Source: Thamnaconus septentrionalis
Lineage: Eukaryota > Chordata > Actinopteri > Tetraodontiformes > Monacanthidae
DNA length: 64,000 nt
Reading direction: 5' to 3'
Assembly: GCA_009823395.1 (NCBI GenBank)
Contig: CM020510.1
Location: forward strand, 2,134,273 to 2,198,272
The notes beneath the pieces were generated by a model. It ran no database searches. It was not told where the DNA came from and saw nothing but the letters and a program-made list of their open reading frames with translations. The translations under genes were made by a program, and so were the position numbers. Positions 37,073 to 48,270 of this stretch are shown piece after piece (within the stretch, counting starts at the first letter, position 1; each line of letters opens with the position of its first letter).

Positions 37073-38639
37073 GTCGGGATGGGTTCCTACCAGCACAGAC
37101 TCTCCCTCCTCAGGGTTGGGGCAGCGGACGGAGGGGAAGTCGGGGTCGGGGTCCCTCTGCTCGGGCACGGCAATGGGCGGCGGCAGGTTGAAGGTCCTGA
37201 AGGCCTCCTGGACGAAGGCATGGCCGACGCCGTGGAAGGACGAGTGCACCACCCTCAGCGGACACGAGGCGTTCGAGTCCCTGGGGGACAGCGGAGACAC
37301 GCCACGTGGGACCTGACCTGACCTGACCCCTGGTGGTAGCGGTGGTCTGTTTCCGTTACCTGTGGAAGCACAGCGAGCGGAGCTGCTCCATGTAGCAGCG
37401 GTTGACGCGCTCCAGCGGGTCGCTGCTGCTCGCCGCCAGTTCCTCATCCCAGCAGGAGGCGCTCCAGGGCTCCAGGTTCTCCTCTATGCTGCGCAGGATC
37501 TCCTTGTCCCGCGGCGAGCAGATCTGGGCGCCATTGCACCAGTACACCTGCAGGGGGAGGCCTTATTTTGACATCTTTGACACCTCAAAGCGTTTCTCCC
37601 TTGCTGCCACTTCCTCTTCCTGGTGACCTCTGACCTCGCAGGGGTGGTCGGCTGGCGTGGCCTCCTCACCTTGTATCCGTTGTCTTCTTTGGGGTTGTGG
37701 GAGGCGGTGATCATCACGCCGGCCGCCGCCCCCAACGTCCTCACAGCGTACGGCTGGAGACAGACACAAACAGCTTCCTTTAGCGCCCTCTCCCTGTTGC
37801 GGCAGGAAGTGGACACGGTGGGCGGAGCCGCAGCGCTTTCCTCACCACGTACGGCGTGGGCACCGGCGCGGAGAAGAGGTGGGCGGGGACTCCTCTGCTG
37901 AGCAGCACCGCTGCCGTCAGATTGGCCAGGCTGGAGCAAGGGGCGAGATCAGCGGCTGAGGTCAGGGTGTCAGAGGTCAGAGGTCAGCAGTCAATGCGCC
38001 GGACTCACCGCTGACTGGTGCAGCCACTCTCCAGCTGGCCGCGGGTGTCGAAGCCGATGACCACACCCCTCCTGCTGAGGTCAGCGAAGCACCTGGACAG
38101 GTAGGCGTGAAGACCCTGAAGGCAGCACACAGTCAGCTGGCAGAAGAGGAAGGATGTCGGGGAGGGATCAGGAAGTAAGGTGGGCGGGGCTAACCTGTGT
38201 GGCCTGGATGACAGTCAGGTCGTTGATGCGGCTGAATCCGGCGCCCATGGCCGCTCTGAGTCCCGCCGTGCCGAAGTTCATGTGGCTGAGGAGCCGCGCC
38301 CTCAGCTCATCGTGCCGGCCCGCCGCCACCAGGGACACCACCTGGGTCCGAGTCCGGGGGTTCTGCCCGCCAGCACAGGACACGCCCACCCGTCACACTC
38401 ACACACTCACAGCTAGGGCAACAACGATTATTTTTGTTGTTGACTAATCAATCGATTGTTTTTCCAATTAGTTGATTGGTCACAATCGTCTTCTTTATTT
38501 TCATCACCTATTTGGGACTTCTGTTTAACCTAACTTGGCTAGGTGTGTCCAGGCAAGCGTCACGCAGCGAGTCAGAGAAGTCGTGACATTTAGTGTGAAG
38601 GTCAAGGGTCGTCACATTTAGAGTGAGCGCAGCTGCGCT

Positions 38640-38676
<37 letters not shown>

Positions 38677-39627
38677 GCTGTTTTTAGTCTCAGAGACACG
38701 TGTTACTTTTTGAATGAATCAAAGTAAAGTCAAAGAGTTTAAATAGCAAGCCCGTGCTGCCGCGAGCTCTTGAAGGCACCACCAGCTAACTGGCTCATCT
38801 CCTGTAATCTGCGTCGTGATGTTACCGATCATTCTGCAGCAGTAAAATCCAGGGGTGTCCAGTTTGAGGATAGGAATTTTTCCTGCCGTAACACCACAGA
38901 ATGTGTATTTTATTTTGTTAACCCGCATGACAATGTCTCGTGATGCAATAACAGTAGGGTAATAAACACCAGCAGCTACTGAACATGGAGGCGCGGCAGA
39001 GAGGAAGCTGGCAGGGTGACAACCAGTGCCGAGTCACGCTACAGTTGGGCGAGTCAGATCGAAATTTGCTGAGTCACGACGCAGGAGGCCCTGACTACCG
39101 CCATCTGGCGGCCGCCTGATGCAAGCACGACCCTCAATCAGTGTTCTCCCAACCCGGAGCGTCACTTCTTCGAACTGGTTTTGGTTTTGTTTTGTTTTGG
39201 GTTTTTTTGTTGTTGGTCGAACTGGGATCTTAATTGGGACGAGAATCCGAGTTCCGTCAGAGACAATTCAATTCATGCCGTTCAAACGATTCTACATCCG
39301 GGAACCTTGAACTCAGTAGTGACGACCCACGGAGACGCATCGGGTCCGAGCCGAATGAACCGGATGGTTCGGCTGGGGTTAAAAGTCACAGCTGGTACCA
39401 GTCGGCGCAGTTTCCGTCAACAATGCGGCGTGTTTGTAAAATAATGTCGGACTGTGACGTGACGTCTGGTGTCGCGAGCCCCGACACCCGCTCACCTTAT
39501 CCCAGCTCAGCCACTGGTGCACCTTCTGGTCCAGCTGCGGGTCGCCGGTGCTACAACACCGGCTGTCCAGGTCCAGGTCCAGGTTCCTGTCCCGGTCCCG
39601 TTCCAGGTACTCGCTGAGCTCCGCCAT
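34160..39627 (-). CDS. pgm2l1: Glucose-1,6-bisphosphate synthase (phosphoglucomutase 2-like 1), 14 exons
   Basis: Makes glucose 1,6-bisphosphate, using 1,3-bisphosphoglycerate as donor; cytosolic alpha-D-phosphohexomutase superfamily. Exons: 39496-39627, 38195-38362, 38009-38115, 37846-37930, 37670-37753, 37360-37547, 37091-37280, 36636-36736, 35955-36132, 35782-35875, 35543-35672, 35037-35229, 34752-34885, 34160-34262. Total 1887 nt, 628 residues, close to the 622 of human PGM2L1. Motifs: [13 protein letters not shown] near the N-terminus, phosphoserine loop [15 protein letters not shown], metal loop [13 protein letters not shown], sugar loop FEESIG and phosphate loop [15 protein letters not shown]2L1 is chosen over PGM2 because of [44 protein letters not shown] and the C-terminus. 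The Pro in the phosphoserine loop is PGM2-like. Exon 9 begins [12 protein letters not shown]. Confidence 0.93.
36186..36607 (-). mobile_element. tRNA-derived fish SINE, copy 2, in PGM2L1 intron 8
   Basis: Inverse complement of the 30640-31000 element: GTGGTTAGCTTAGCGCTGCT head, GGTTTGATTCCC box, then CTTCCTCCCACACTCCAAAA and CAGCTGGGAGAGGCTCCAGC. It carries an internal duplication of the TTCTCC...AACATGCA segment, so it is longer than copy 1. Confidence 0.78.
38412..38490. mobile_element. Fragment of an AGGGCTGCAACAA-type transposon
   Basis: AGGGCAACAACGATTATTTT followed by GACTAATCAATCGATT in PGM2L1 intron 1. The same terminus, inverted, is at about 16565-16645 (TTAGTTGCAGCCCTAATT). Typical of non-autonomous DNA transposons in fish. 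Confidence 0.5.
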
Positions 39628-40756
39628 GCTGCCGAGCCGAGCCGAGCCGAGCCGAGCCGAGCAGCCAGTTAGCACTTAGCACCGAGCCGTCAGCTGACCC
39701 GGTTCCTCAACCAAGCACACATCTCCCCGAGACTCCCAGTCCGTTTATTCGGAACCGCAGCAAGCAACACTGCAGCTCAGAACGGGACCGGAGACCCAAA
39801 TACGGAAGCCTGCAGTGGACAAACTTCCCGGAAACTTTAAATATATTTTATTATTTTATACTCGAAATATATGCGCTTTTCCTGCACGCAGGACCTTTCC
39901 ATCAAAGTGGTTCACGGAGGGATTAATATAATCTGCAACATAGGAAAAGTACTGAGGCTAAATTCCTACCTGCAAATGAAATTTCCGGTTTCTACTTTAG
40001 AAGCTTAGACCTGGAATACAGGAAAAACAAGCTGCAGCGCTTCACTGGTAGCACTTTTATTTTATTCACTTCTGAATGGAAAACCTTATATTGATTAATC
40101 CTTATTTTTGTTTTTGTTTTTGGGGCAAACTACGGCCTGGGGGCCATATGCAGCCCATTAAGCTTTTTGTCAGTGACTCATATTAATAGCTGTATTTCCT
40201 CCATTTTTGTCAGTGTTTTCAGAGTCATTACAATAAAGAGCTAAATACTGTGAGGCTTCAAAGACCCTGATGTAGTTGTAACTTTGCTTTGGTTCATTTT
40301 TTAATTGACATTAAAGCTACATGATACGTTTTCTACAGATCCCTCATACAAACTTATAGGCCTCTCTGTCACATTTTACAACGCATTCTGGCCCCATCAG
40401 TATAAACACTCAGCCAATCAGAAAGTGACGCTGCATTTATTTATTTATTTACTATAATTATTATTATAGTAATATAATTATCATTATAATTACTATCATA
40501 ATAATAGTAATAATAATCAACATTATAATAATAATAATAATAATAATAATCAACATCATCATCAAATCATGATCATATAAACAAAGTGATGACACGTTGG
40601 AGCCACGTTTCCTCCCATAATTTCCGCGACTCCAGACATCAACCAATCAGGAGCTGATCTGTCACTCCTCCATCATCAGTCCGGCTTCTGGCTTTGTTTA
40701 AAATCATCATTAATAAATACAAGAGATTTTCTACGAAACACACGCCAGCGCCTCCT
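39628..40756. other. PGM2L1 promoter side and LIPT2 3' side
   Basis: About 120 bases upstream of the PGM2L1 start are GC-rich with a (CCGAG)n run (39631-39660) that overlaps its 5' UTR. Further on are a hAT-like MITE (40119-40410) and AT-rich ATTATAAT/AATAATAAT arrays (40438-40566). No other gene is seen. Confidence 0.5.
40119..40410. mobile_element. Short hAT-like MITE, copy 2
   Basis: TTGGGGCAAACTACGGCCTG at the left and CATTCTGGCCCCATCAGTAT near the right match the element at 15360-15540. Confidence 0.5.
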
Positions 40757-42584
40757 TCAGGACACCGATGACGTCGCTCTGCTGTCCTGATCCGTTCCAG
40801 TCAGCTCGCAGTTGAACTGCAGTCTAAAAGCGTCCAGCAGATGGGGCACTGCCTCGTCGACGCTGACGTCCCTCTTCAGCTGGGCACTCAGCGACGTCAC
40901 GCCCTTCCCCTGGATACCACACGGGACGATGTGGTCAAACCACGACAGGTTGGTGTTGCAGTTCAGCGCCAGACCGTGGGAGGTGACGTAGCGGCCGCAG
41001 TGGATCCCTGCAGAGACATCGCGTGGTTAGCAGCCGTCGTCTGTAACACGTGTGATGCACCAGGGCGCCCCAGCCAATCAGAACGAGAATGAGTCACGAC
41101 ACAGCAGCACGAACGACACCGTGGCGTCAAACTGGGAAAATTAAACTCTTCTGTGGGGATTTTCTAGCAGTTCTGATTTTTCTGAAAGATTTAAAAGTCC
41201 CGGACTTTTAAAAACTACAATAGAGAGCTAAAGTTCATCCTGTCAGCTGTTTTCACAGGCCTTCATTTTATTTTGCAGGCTGCAGTACCTCCAGTGGCCA
41301 CTGGGAAATAATAAAACAAAAAGCTGCATCGCCCGATATCCAGTTTTTCTACATATCCATGGTATTCACCGGGCCTGTTTCTAACTGGAGCTCAGCATAA
41401 AAGCTTGAGTCCAGATGGACTTCCGCTGGTGGTCCTACCCATGGCGCAGATCTTGCTGTCTCCAACCCAGACTCCGGTGTAAGGAGATGTGGAGGCCTCC
41501 ACCCCGAACCTGCTGCACACCGAGATGATGGTCTTCTCCAGCTCGGCCACATACCAGCGGACGCTCTGCAGGGGGGGGGCAAACATGAGCAGGAGACAAC
41601 CTTTTTTTAATTTATATAGATAAAGGGGAGGTAATATAGCAGCACTGAGGGTGGCAATAATGATGCAGCGATGAAGTTGGTTGAAACCCGCCAAAAACGA
41701 AGAAGAGGAGGTGAAGAAGAAGAGGAGGAGGTGAAGAAGAGGAAGAGGTGGTGAAGAAGAAGAAGAGGAGGTGAAGAAGAAGAAGAGGAGGTGAAGAAGA
41801 GGAAGAGGTGGTGAGGAAGAAGAAGAGGAGCAGGTGAAGAAGAAAAAGAAGAAGAAGAGGAGGTGAAGAAGAAGAAGAAGAAGAAGAGGAGGTGGTGAAG
41901 AAGAAGAAGAGGAGGTGAAGAAGAAGAGAGGAGGTGAAGAAGAAGAAGAGGAGGTGGCGAAGAAGATAAGGAGGTGGCGAAGAAGAAGAGGAGCAGGTGA
42001 AGAAGAAAAAGAAGAAGAAGAAGAGGAGGTGAAGAAGAAGAAGAAGAAGAAGAGGAGGTGAAGAAGAAGAAGAGGAGGTGAAGAAGAAGAAGAGGAGGTG
42101 AAGAAGAAGAAGAGGAGGTGGCGAAGAAGATAAGGAGGTGGCGAAGAAGAAGAGGAGCAGGTGAAGAAGAAAAAGAAGAAGAAGAAGAGGAGCAGGTGAG
42201 GAAGAAAAAGAAGAAGAAGAAGAAGAAGAAGAAGAAGAAGAAGAAGAAGAAGACGACCCTCCAGCAGACCTTCTTGAAGCTGCCCAGGTGGAGGATCGGG
42301 TAGCAGACCAGTTGCCCCGGCCCGTGGAAGGTGACGAGGCCTCCTCTGCTGCTGCGGTGGACGTCGGCGCCCAGCAGGCGGAGCCGCTCCAGCATTTCCT
42401 CGGGGTAGGGCTGGTGGCGGATCCCGGTGGTGTAGACCGGCGGGTGCTCACACAGCAGCACGGCGTGAGCCGGACCGGACCGGTGCCGGTCCACATAGAG
42501 CTGCTGCAGCCGCAGAGCCTTGTGGTAGGAGACCAGGCCCAGGCGGACCACCTCCACCAGCGGCCGGCAGCTGCTGGAGGTCAT
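40757..42584 (-). CDS. lipt2: Octanoyl-[acyl-carrier-protein]:protein N-octanoyltransferase, 3 exons
   Basis: Mitochondrial LipB-type enzyme that moves octanoyl from acyl carrier protein to the glycine-cleavage H protein, the first step of lipoate synthesis. Exons 42270-42584, 41439-41565 and 40757-41007 give 230 residues, against about 231 in human LIPT2. Motifs in order: LLCEHPPVYTTGIR, GGLVTFHGPGQLVCYPI, GVWVGDSKICAMGI with the catalytic lysine, TSHGLALNCNTNLSWF and HIVPCGI with the acyl-carrying cysteine, then GVTSL. Intron 1 is almost filled by a homopurine (plus strand) GAA/GGA array. The start codon lies about 850 bases from that of RNF169 on the other strand. No strong presequence is obvious in the first 20 residues. 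Confidence 0.95.
41700..42253. repeat. GAAGAAGAGGAGGTG minisatellite in LIPT2 intron 1
   Basis: About 550 bases of nearly pure purine (GAA, GGA) with GGTG punctuation. It ends about 16 bases short of the exon 1 donor. On the coding strand it is a CTT/CCT polypyrimidine tract with S/L-rich open frames, which are artefacts. Confidence 0.93.
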
Positions 42585-43432
42585 CCTGGAGCTGCGACAG
42601 GAGACACCAGTGGTGGTTCCGGTGGACTCTACACAGCAGTTCTACACAAACATGCTGCTGTCAGTGCAACACGACAGAGAGAACTACTGCTGGCAACCAC
42701 CGCTGACACAGTCCCGCTGTTTCCGGGTTCATCTGTCACTGAAACTCTTTTTTTTTTACCTGCTGATCTTCATTTTCAACATCTCCTCCACTGCCCGCCG
42801 GGCGCCATGTTTGTTTTTCAACTTCTTCTTCGACGGTGATGACGCCTGTCAGTTCTGTCGGCGCTCTGCTGCCACCTGCCGACTCAAAGCAAAACCGTTT
42901 TCAAAAACCAAATCCGTGAGGTTGCCATATATTCACACCCAGACTGGCTCAGGCGGAAAATAGTAAAAATATAATTCTGAATCAAGAGAGAGAAATAAAA
43001 TAATACTGCAAATTTGGCGTAGGGCCAACCGGGCAATTTTGATTGCAAAATGATTGTTTGTCTCTGTCTATCCCACCTGGCAAGTTATGTGTTGTTGTGA
43101 TTCTTCTGTTTTATGTTGAAGACCTACAATTGTGTAAACTTTGCACATTAAGATACGTTTACGTTGAAGATCTACATTTCTGTCAACGTTAGAAATGCTA
43201 AATAAAGTTGTTTTTTTTTTTTGTTTTTTAAAAGAAAGGAAAATAGAAGAAACGAAATCAAAACCCATCCTAAACAAGTAAACAAGAACAAACACGCTCC
43301 TTTCTTGTCTTAAACGCAGGACTGGCGGGTTCGAGAAAGGGGCGGCACTTATCTCTCTACTTCCGCGGGCCTCGGAGGGGGGCGGGGTTTGTTTTGAGAG
43401 CGCCAGCAGTTTAGAGAGACTCGGCAAGGAAG
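42585..43432. promoter_or_regulatory. Divergent LIPT2 / RNF169 upstream region
   Basis: The two starts are 848 bases apart and point away from each other. GC-rich sequence hugs both ends; the centre is AT-rich with GTTGAAGA repeats (43110-43190). No single motif stands out, so shared control is inference. Confidence 0.4.
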
Positions 43433-45669
43433 ATGGCGACCGAGAGGTCCGCCGAGCTGCCCGACCAACCGGCCAGCAGACTCTGCTGGCCCGGGGCCGA
43501 CACCGAGCCGGGGCCCAGCCCGGCGGAGTGCGAGGAGCACAAGTTCTCGGCGTGTTCGGAGGGCCAGTCCGCCAACCCCTGGTCGTGCGGGCAGCCAGCC
43601 TTCCCGCCCCGCCGAGGAGCCGGCACCGAGGAGCGGCTGCCGCGGAGGACCGAGCCGGAGAGGAGCAGCGGCAGGCGGGGCGGGAGGGACAGCGACACCC
43701 GGAAAGGTTGGTTGTGTTTATCGGTAGCGTTGCCAACGTTCAGCCCTGTTCGTCCAGGCCGCGGGTCCTCCGCACACTCACTCGCCCACCCCGCAGGAGC
43801 AGGTAGCGAGGCGGCCGGAGTCCGGCAGCCCGGACTTTGCTCGAACTTTACGGAGCTGAACGGGGCCTGAGCCGCCGGGCTGTTAGCCGTTAGCTGCGGC
43901 TGGCAGAACGAAGGCAGAGCGGCTCCGGTTGTGGAAGTTCTGAATGAAGGTGCCGGTGCCACGGCCGCGGGCAGCTGACTGCGCCTCGGATCGATCGCTT
44001 TCGATCGGTGTCGTCACGGCGGAGATCGGCCGTGATCAGCTGACTTGGAGGAGGACTAGTCCGGACGTGTTCCTGCTCGAGGAGGAGGAGGAGCTGTTGT
44101 TGTTGCGACCCTGGTCTAGTGTTGTAGTCAAGACTGCACCAACCGAGACCAAGACTAGAGATTATCAAGACCGAGACCAGACTAAGACATTTGGGGTTCG
44201 AGACCAAGAAGACTTATATATATATCAAATTAAAAATAACAACAAAACGGGGGAAATTATCTTTTTTTTTAAAAAAAAAATTCCAGTTTGCTTATAAAAC
44301 GAACAGCAACATCTCTTTTCAGCAAGGTATCTTTTAATCGTTTTGTTGGACATTTTGCTGCTTTGCCAAATATGTTGAACCTTTTTTTTTTTTTTTAATC
44401 AACTTTTGCTTCATAGAATTCAAAAATCAATGAACTGGGAATCAGGGGGCAGGGCGTCACTCTGGGTGTCACCGACAGAGTGTAAAGCAGCAGCAGCTGG
44501 GTTCTTTTCTGTTGTTATCGTGCTATTACAGTGTTATTACAGTGTTATTACAGTGTAGGCTGAGTCTCCACTGGTCTGGATCACAAATCCCTTGTCCTGC
44601 CGGTCCGAGACCCGGAAGAAGTGGTCTTGAGACCAAGACCAATCTCCAGTAGTTCAACACTATCCTGGTTTCCAATCATAGTTCACTCATCACTGGAGGG
44701 TTATTGAAGTCACTGCTCTCACAGCTTCTTTCGAAATTAAAGATACACTTCGGTCTTATTGATTGATTGATTGATTGATTTGTTTTCTGTGGAATTGTTG
44801 TGAATTGACTTTAGTGAGACCAGACAGTGCCCCCTGGTGGTAACCAGCGATCTTGTCTGTCTTCAGAGTTCTTCATCTCTCCGGCCATCCTGCCCAAAGT
44901 TCCTGAGGTTCTGCCGGTGCCGAGCGCGAAGCACAAGGTGAGACCGTGGTGATGTGATGAAGTCAGAGTGATTGAACGGCAGATCATGTGCCATCGTGAA
45001 CTCTGACCTCTGACCCTCCCAAACATGGGCAACAACATTCTACATGGACTGCAGCTAAAAAACAGCCCAGTGCTGTGCATAGAAGCCTATTTAAATTTTT
45101 ATAATAATTTGATGTATATGACACAACATCTATTTATATGAATCTACATCCTCACAGGCACTACCCGAAAAATTAGAGTATCCAGTAAAAGTTGTTTTAT
45201 TTTGGCAATTCAACATAAAAGAAGAAAGCAACAAATGTTATTGAGCCATTCCACGCAAATTGACATCTCAAGCAGTTCCTTGTTGTAACTTTGCTGATTA
45301 AGATTTTCATAAAGATTTGACTTTATGTAATATTCTAATTTTCTGAATTTTCAGAATTTGAGTTTATTTTTAAGCTGCAAGACCTGATCAGCAAAATTCA
45401 AAGAAATAAAAACTTGAAATATATTGATTTGCATATTATTCCTTTATATAACATGTCAAATTCACCTTTTAAGTTGAATTGCAGAAATACAGCAACCTCT
45501 TCAGGATATTCTAATTTTCTGGCTAGTACATGTGTATTGAAATATCTCTCATATACTTTTGTGTGTCTTTCTTTGTTTCTATATTTGAATTATTCATTTG
45601 TATCTATCTCTGTTTATATTGTGAGAGCTTTGTAGTTCATCCTGCAACTCACTCTGGCCTGTCTGTCTG

Positions 45670-45727
<58 letters not shown>

Positions 45728-48270
45728 ATGTTTGACCCTCTGGAGTCTGGATCTGCTCTGTTGTGATTTAGCGCTGGACAAATAAAAGTTGACTGATTGG
45801 TCGATGTTTGCGCCACAGATGTTGGAAGACAGAGAGGAGCTGAGGAGGAGGAACGCTGTGAGCTACAGGGACGATGAAGATCCAGTGAGTCTCAGACGTG
45901 GCTGTGTTAAGGCTGAGGATGGCGGACGACTGAAACGTGTTGTTGTTGTTGTGTTGCTGCTCTCAGGGAGTTCTGTCCGACTCTGAGAACGAGGAGCCGA
46001 TTGGCTGGAGGATCAGAAACGTGTCGGCATTCGTCAGGAGGTCCAAACCGTTGGCGGCCTTCAGCAGGTGAGCTGGACTGGACTGGACTGTGACCCTGCG
46101 AGCCCTGCAGCGCCCCCTACTGACCATGTGACCTTCTCTTCCTCAGTGGTGCTCCCAGGAGCCAGAGCTGCACTGAGCCGGTGGAGGAGGAGCGGGGGGG
46201 CAAGCTGAGGGTCGGGGGCCAGCAGGCGGCGCTGCTGAGTGGGCGGGTACGTCAGCACCAGAACTGATTACCATCACACCTCCACCTGACCTCCACCTGA
46301 CCTCCACCTGACCTCCACCTGACCTCCACCTGACCTCCATCACACCTCCACCTGACCTCCATCGCACCTCCACCTGACCTCCACCTGACCTCCATCGCAC
46401 CTCCACCTGACCTCCATCACACCTCCACCTGACCTCCACCTGACAAACATCACACCTCCACCTGACCTCCACCTGACCTCCACCTGACCTCCACCTGACC
46501 TCCCCCACACCTCCATCACACCTCCACCTGACCACCATCAGACCTCGACCTGACCTCCATCACACCTCCACCTGACCTCCATCACACCTCCACCTGACCT
46601 CCACCTGACCTCCACCTGACCTCCACCACACCTCCACCTGACCTCCATCGCACCTCCACCTGACCTCCATCACACCTCCACCTGACCTCCATCACACCTC
46701 CACCTGACCTCCACCTGACCTCCATCGCACCTCCACCTGACCTCCACCTGACCTCCACCACACCTCCACCTGACCTCCATCGCACCTCCACCTGACCTCC
46801 ATCACACCTCCACCTGACCTCCATCGCACCTCCACCTGACCTCCACCTGACCTCCATCACACCTCCACCTGACCTCCACCTGACCTCCATCACACCTCCA
46901 CCTGACCTCCATCGCACCTCCACCTGACCTCCACCTGACCTCCATCACACCTCCACCTGACCTCCACCTGACCTCCATCACACCCACCCACCTCCACCTG
47001 ACCTCCACGCACCTCCACCTGACCTCCACCTGACCTCCATCGCACCTCCACCTGACCTCCACCTGACCTCCACCTGACCTCCCCCACACCTCCATCACAC
47101 CTCCACCTGACCACCATCACACCTCCACCTGACCACCATCACACCTTCACCTGATCTCCACCACACCCCCCACCTGACCTCCACCTGACCTCCACGTTGC
47201 TCTGACGGTTCCCTGTGCTTCTCCTGCAGGTGGGCATCAGCCACAGCTACACGGCGGGGATTCTGCTGTCGTCAGAGAACAGCCGCTCACTCTCTGCCCC
47301 CATCACGGCCCCTGACAGGAAGCTCTCCTGGCGGGCTCCGCCCCTGGCCCTTCCCCTGCCCCGCCCCGAGCGCTCCGTCAGCCCCGAGAGCAACGACAGC
47401 ATCTCGGAGGAGCTCAACCACTTCAAGCCCATCGTCTGCTCGCCCTGCACGCCCCCCAAGCGGCTGGCGGACGGCCGCCTGCTGCGGCCCGCCGTGGTCA
47501 AGGCCACGCCCAGGAACCTGAGCCGAGGCCTTCAGAAGGCCACCAGCTATGAGGCCAGCCCCGCTGTGCTGCAGAAGTGGATGCAGATCGAGCTGGACCG
47601 GCAGAACCTCCGGCTCAACTCCAAGGCCACCAGCCCCATCAAGGAGCTCCGTGACCAGCGCAAGGAGGAGGGGGAGGTGGAGGAGGAGGTGGAGGAGGCG
47701 GTGGAGCCAAGAGGAGGGAGGAAGTTGGTGTTCGAGCCCTCGGCCTCAGAAGCCGACGTCTTCCAGAGACAGTCGGTCCGGATCCGGGTCCCGGCGGTCC
47801 GCTTCAGTGGGGAGGGCGGCGCTTTCAGACAGGGGGCGGCCCTGGAGTCCAGCCTGGGTCGACCAGAACCGTGTGGCGGCGCCGTGTTCCTCAGCCGCAG
47901 GCAGTCCTTCTCGCCCTACACCAGGACCTCCAGCCTGCAGGCCAGCAGGTTGGTGGCCAAGGACTCGCAGGCCGACGGCAGGAGGGGCAGGAAGAGGGAG
48001 CAGAAGACCAAACACCTGGACCAAGACCGGGACCGGGACCCGGGCCTGAAGAGGAGCCGTCCCCTCAGCCAGGAGCCTCTGGACGTGGGGAAGGTCCAGC
48101 AGGAGCGGCGGGACCGAGTGCTGGCCAGGAAGCTGCAGAAGCAGCTGGACCAGGAGAACCAAGACAGCCACACTCACCGTCACGCCTACCTCCTGCGCTC
48201 CTGGATCTCCAGTCAGAACCGCAGGAGGCGGGGCCTCAGGAGATCCCGCCGAATCAGCAAAAAGCACTAG
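43433..48270 (+). CDS. rnf169: RNF169-like ubiquitin-nucleosome reader, 6 exons, RING not evident
   Basis: RNF169 binds RNF168-ubiquitylated nucleosomes at DNA breaks and competes with 53BP1. Exons: 43433-43706, 44867-44937, 45819-45884, 45967-46067, 46147-46246, 47230-48270; 1653 nt, 550 residues, against about 708 in human. Diagnostic text includes LSDSENEEP, SQSC, ILLSSENSRSLSAP, PERSVSPESNDSISEELNHF followed by KPIVCSPCTPPKRL, and TSYEASPAVLQKW. The C-terminus carries a ubiquitin-binding MIU-like helix (QQERRDRVLARKLQKQLDQE) and the YLLRS element of the LRM2 targeting motif. Exon 1 has only four cysteines (residues 18, 33, 41, 53) and no C-x2-C pairs, so no canonical RING. The ATG has a good Kozak context in a CpG-rich region. 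Another upstream exon or missing sequence cannot be excluded. Confidence 0.88.
44118..44662. mobile_element. Dispersed repeat with AGTGTTGTAGTCAAGAC terminus, copy 2
   Basis: Starts CTAGTGTTGTAGTCAAGACT and ends CCAGTAGTTCAACACTATCC; GAGACC/AAGACC text fills both flanks. Related to 10150-10650. It lies in RNF169 intron 1. Confidence 0.65.
45153..45535. mobile_element. MITE with GCACTACCCGAAAAATTAGA terminus, copy 1
   Basis: Left end GCACTACCCGAAAAATTAGA, right end ATTCTAATTTTCTGGCTAGT, which are inverted relatives. About 85-90% similar by eye to 55911-56282. Lies in RNF169 intron 2, followed by a CT tract at 45670-45725. Confidence 0.75.
46263..47195. repeat. CCACCTGACCTC minisatellite in RNF169 intron 5
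   Basis: About 930 bases of 12-base CACCTGACCTCC units alternating with CATCACACCTCC variants, filling nearly the whole intron. The minus strand reads (EVRW RSGGG)n in open frames, which I take as artefacts. Confidence 0.95.

Noticed and set aside
41607..42269. Minus-strand Ser/Leu/Phe-rich extension of LIPT2
   Set aside because: Read-through of the exon 1 donor into the GAA/GGA array; the protein resumes at 41565 in phase.
46000..46250. Possible separate gene in RNF169 exons 4-5
   Set aside because: Phases and text (SDSENEEP, SQSC) join them to RNF169.
46143..47120. Minus-strand frames reading EVRWRSGGG repeats
   Set aside because: Translation of the RNF169 intron 5 minisatellite.
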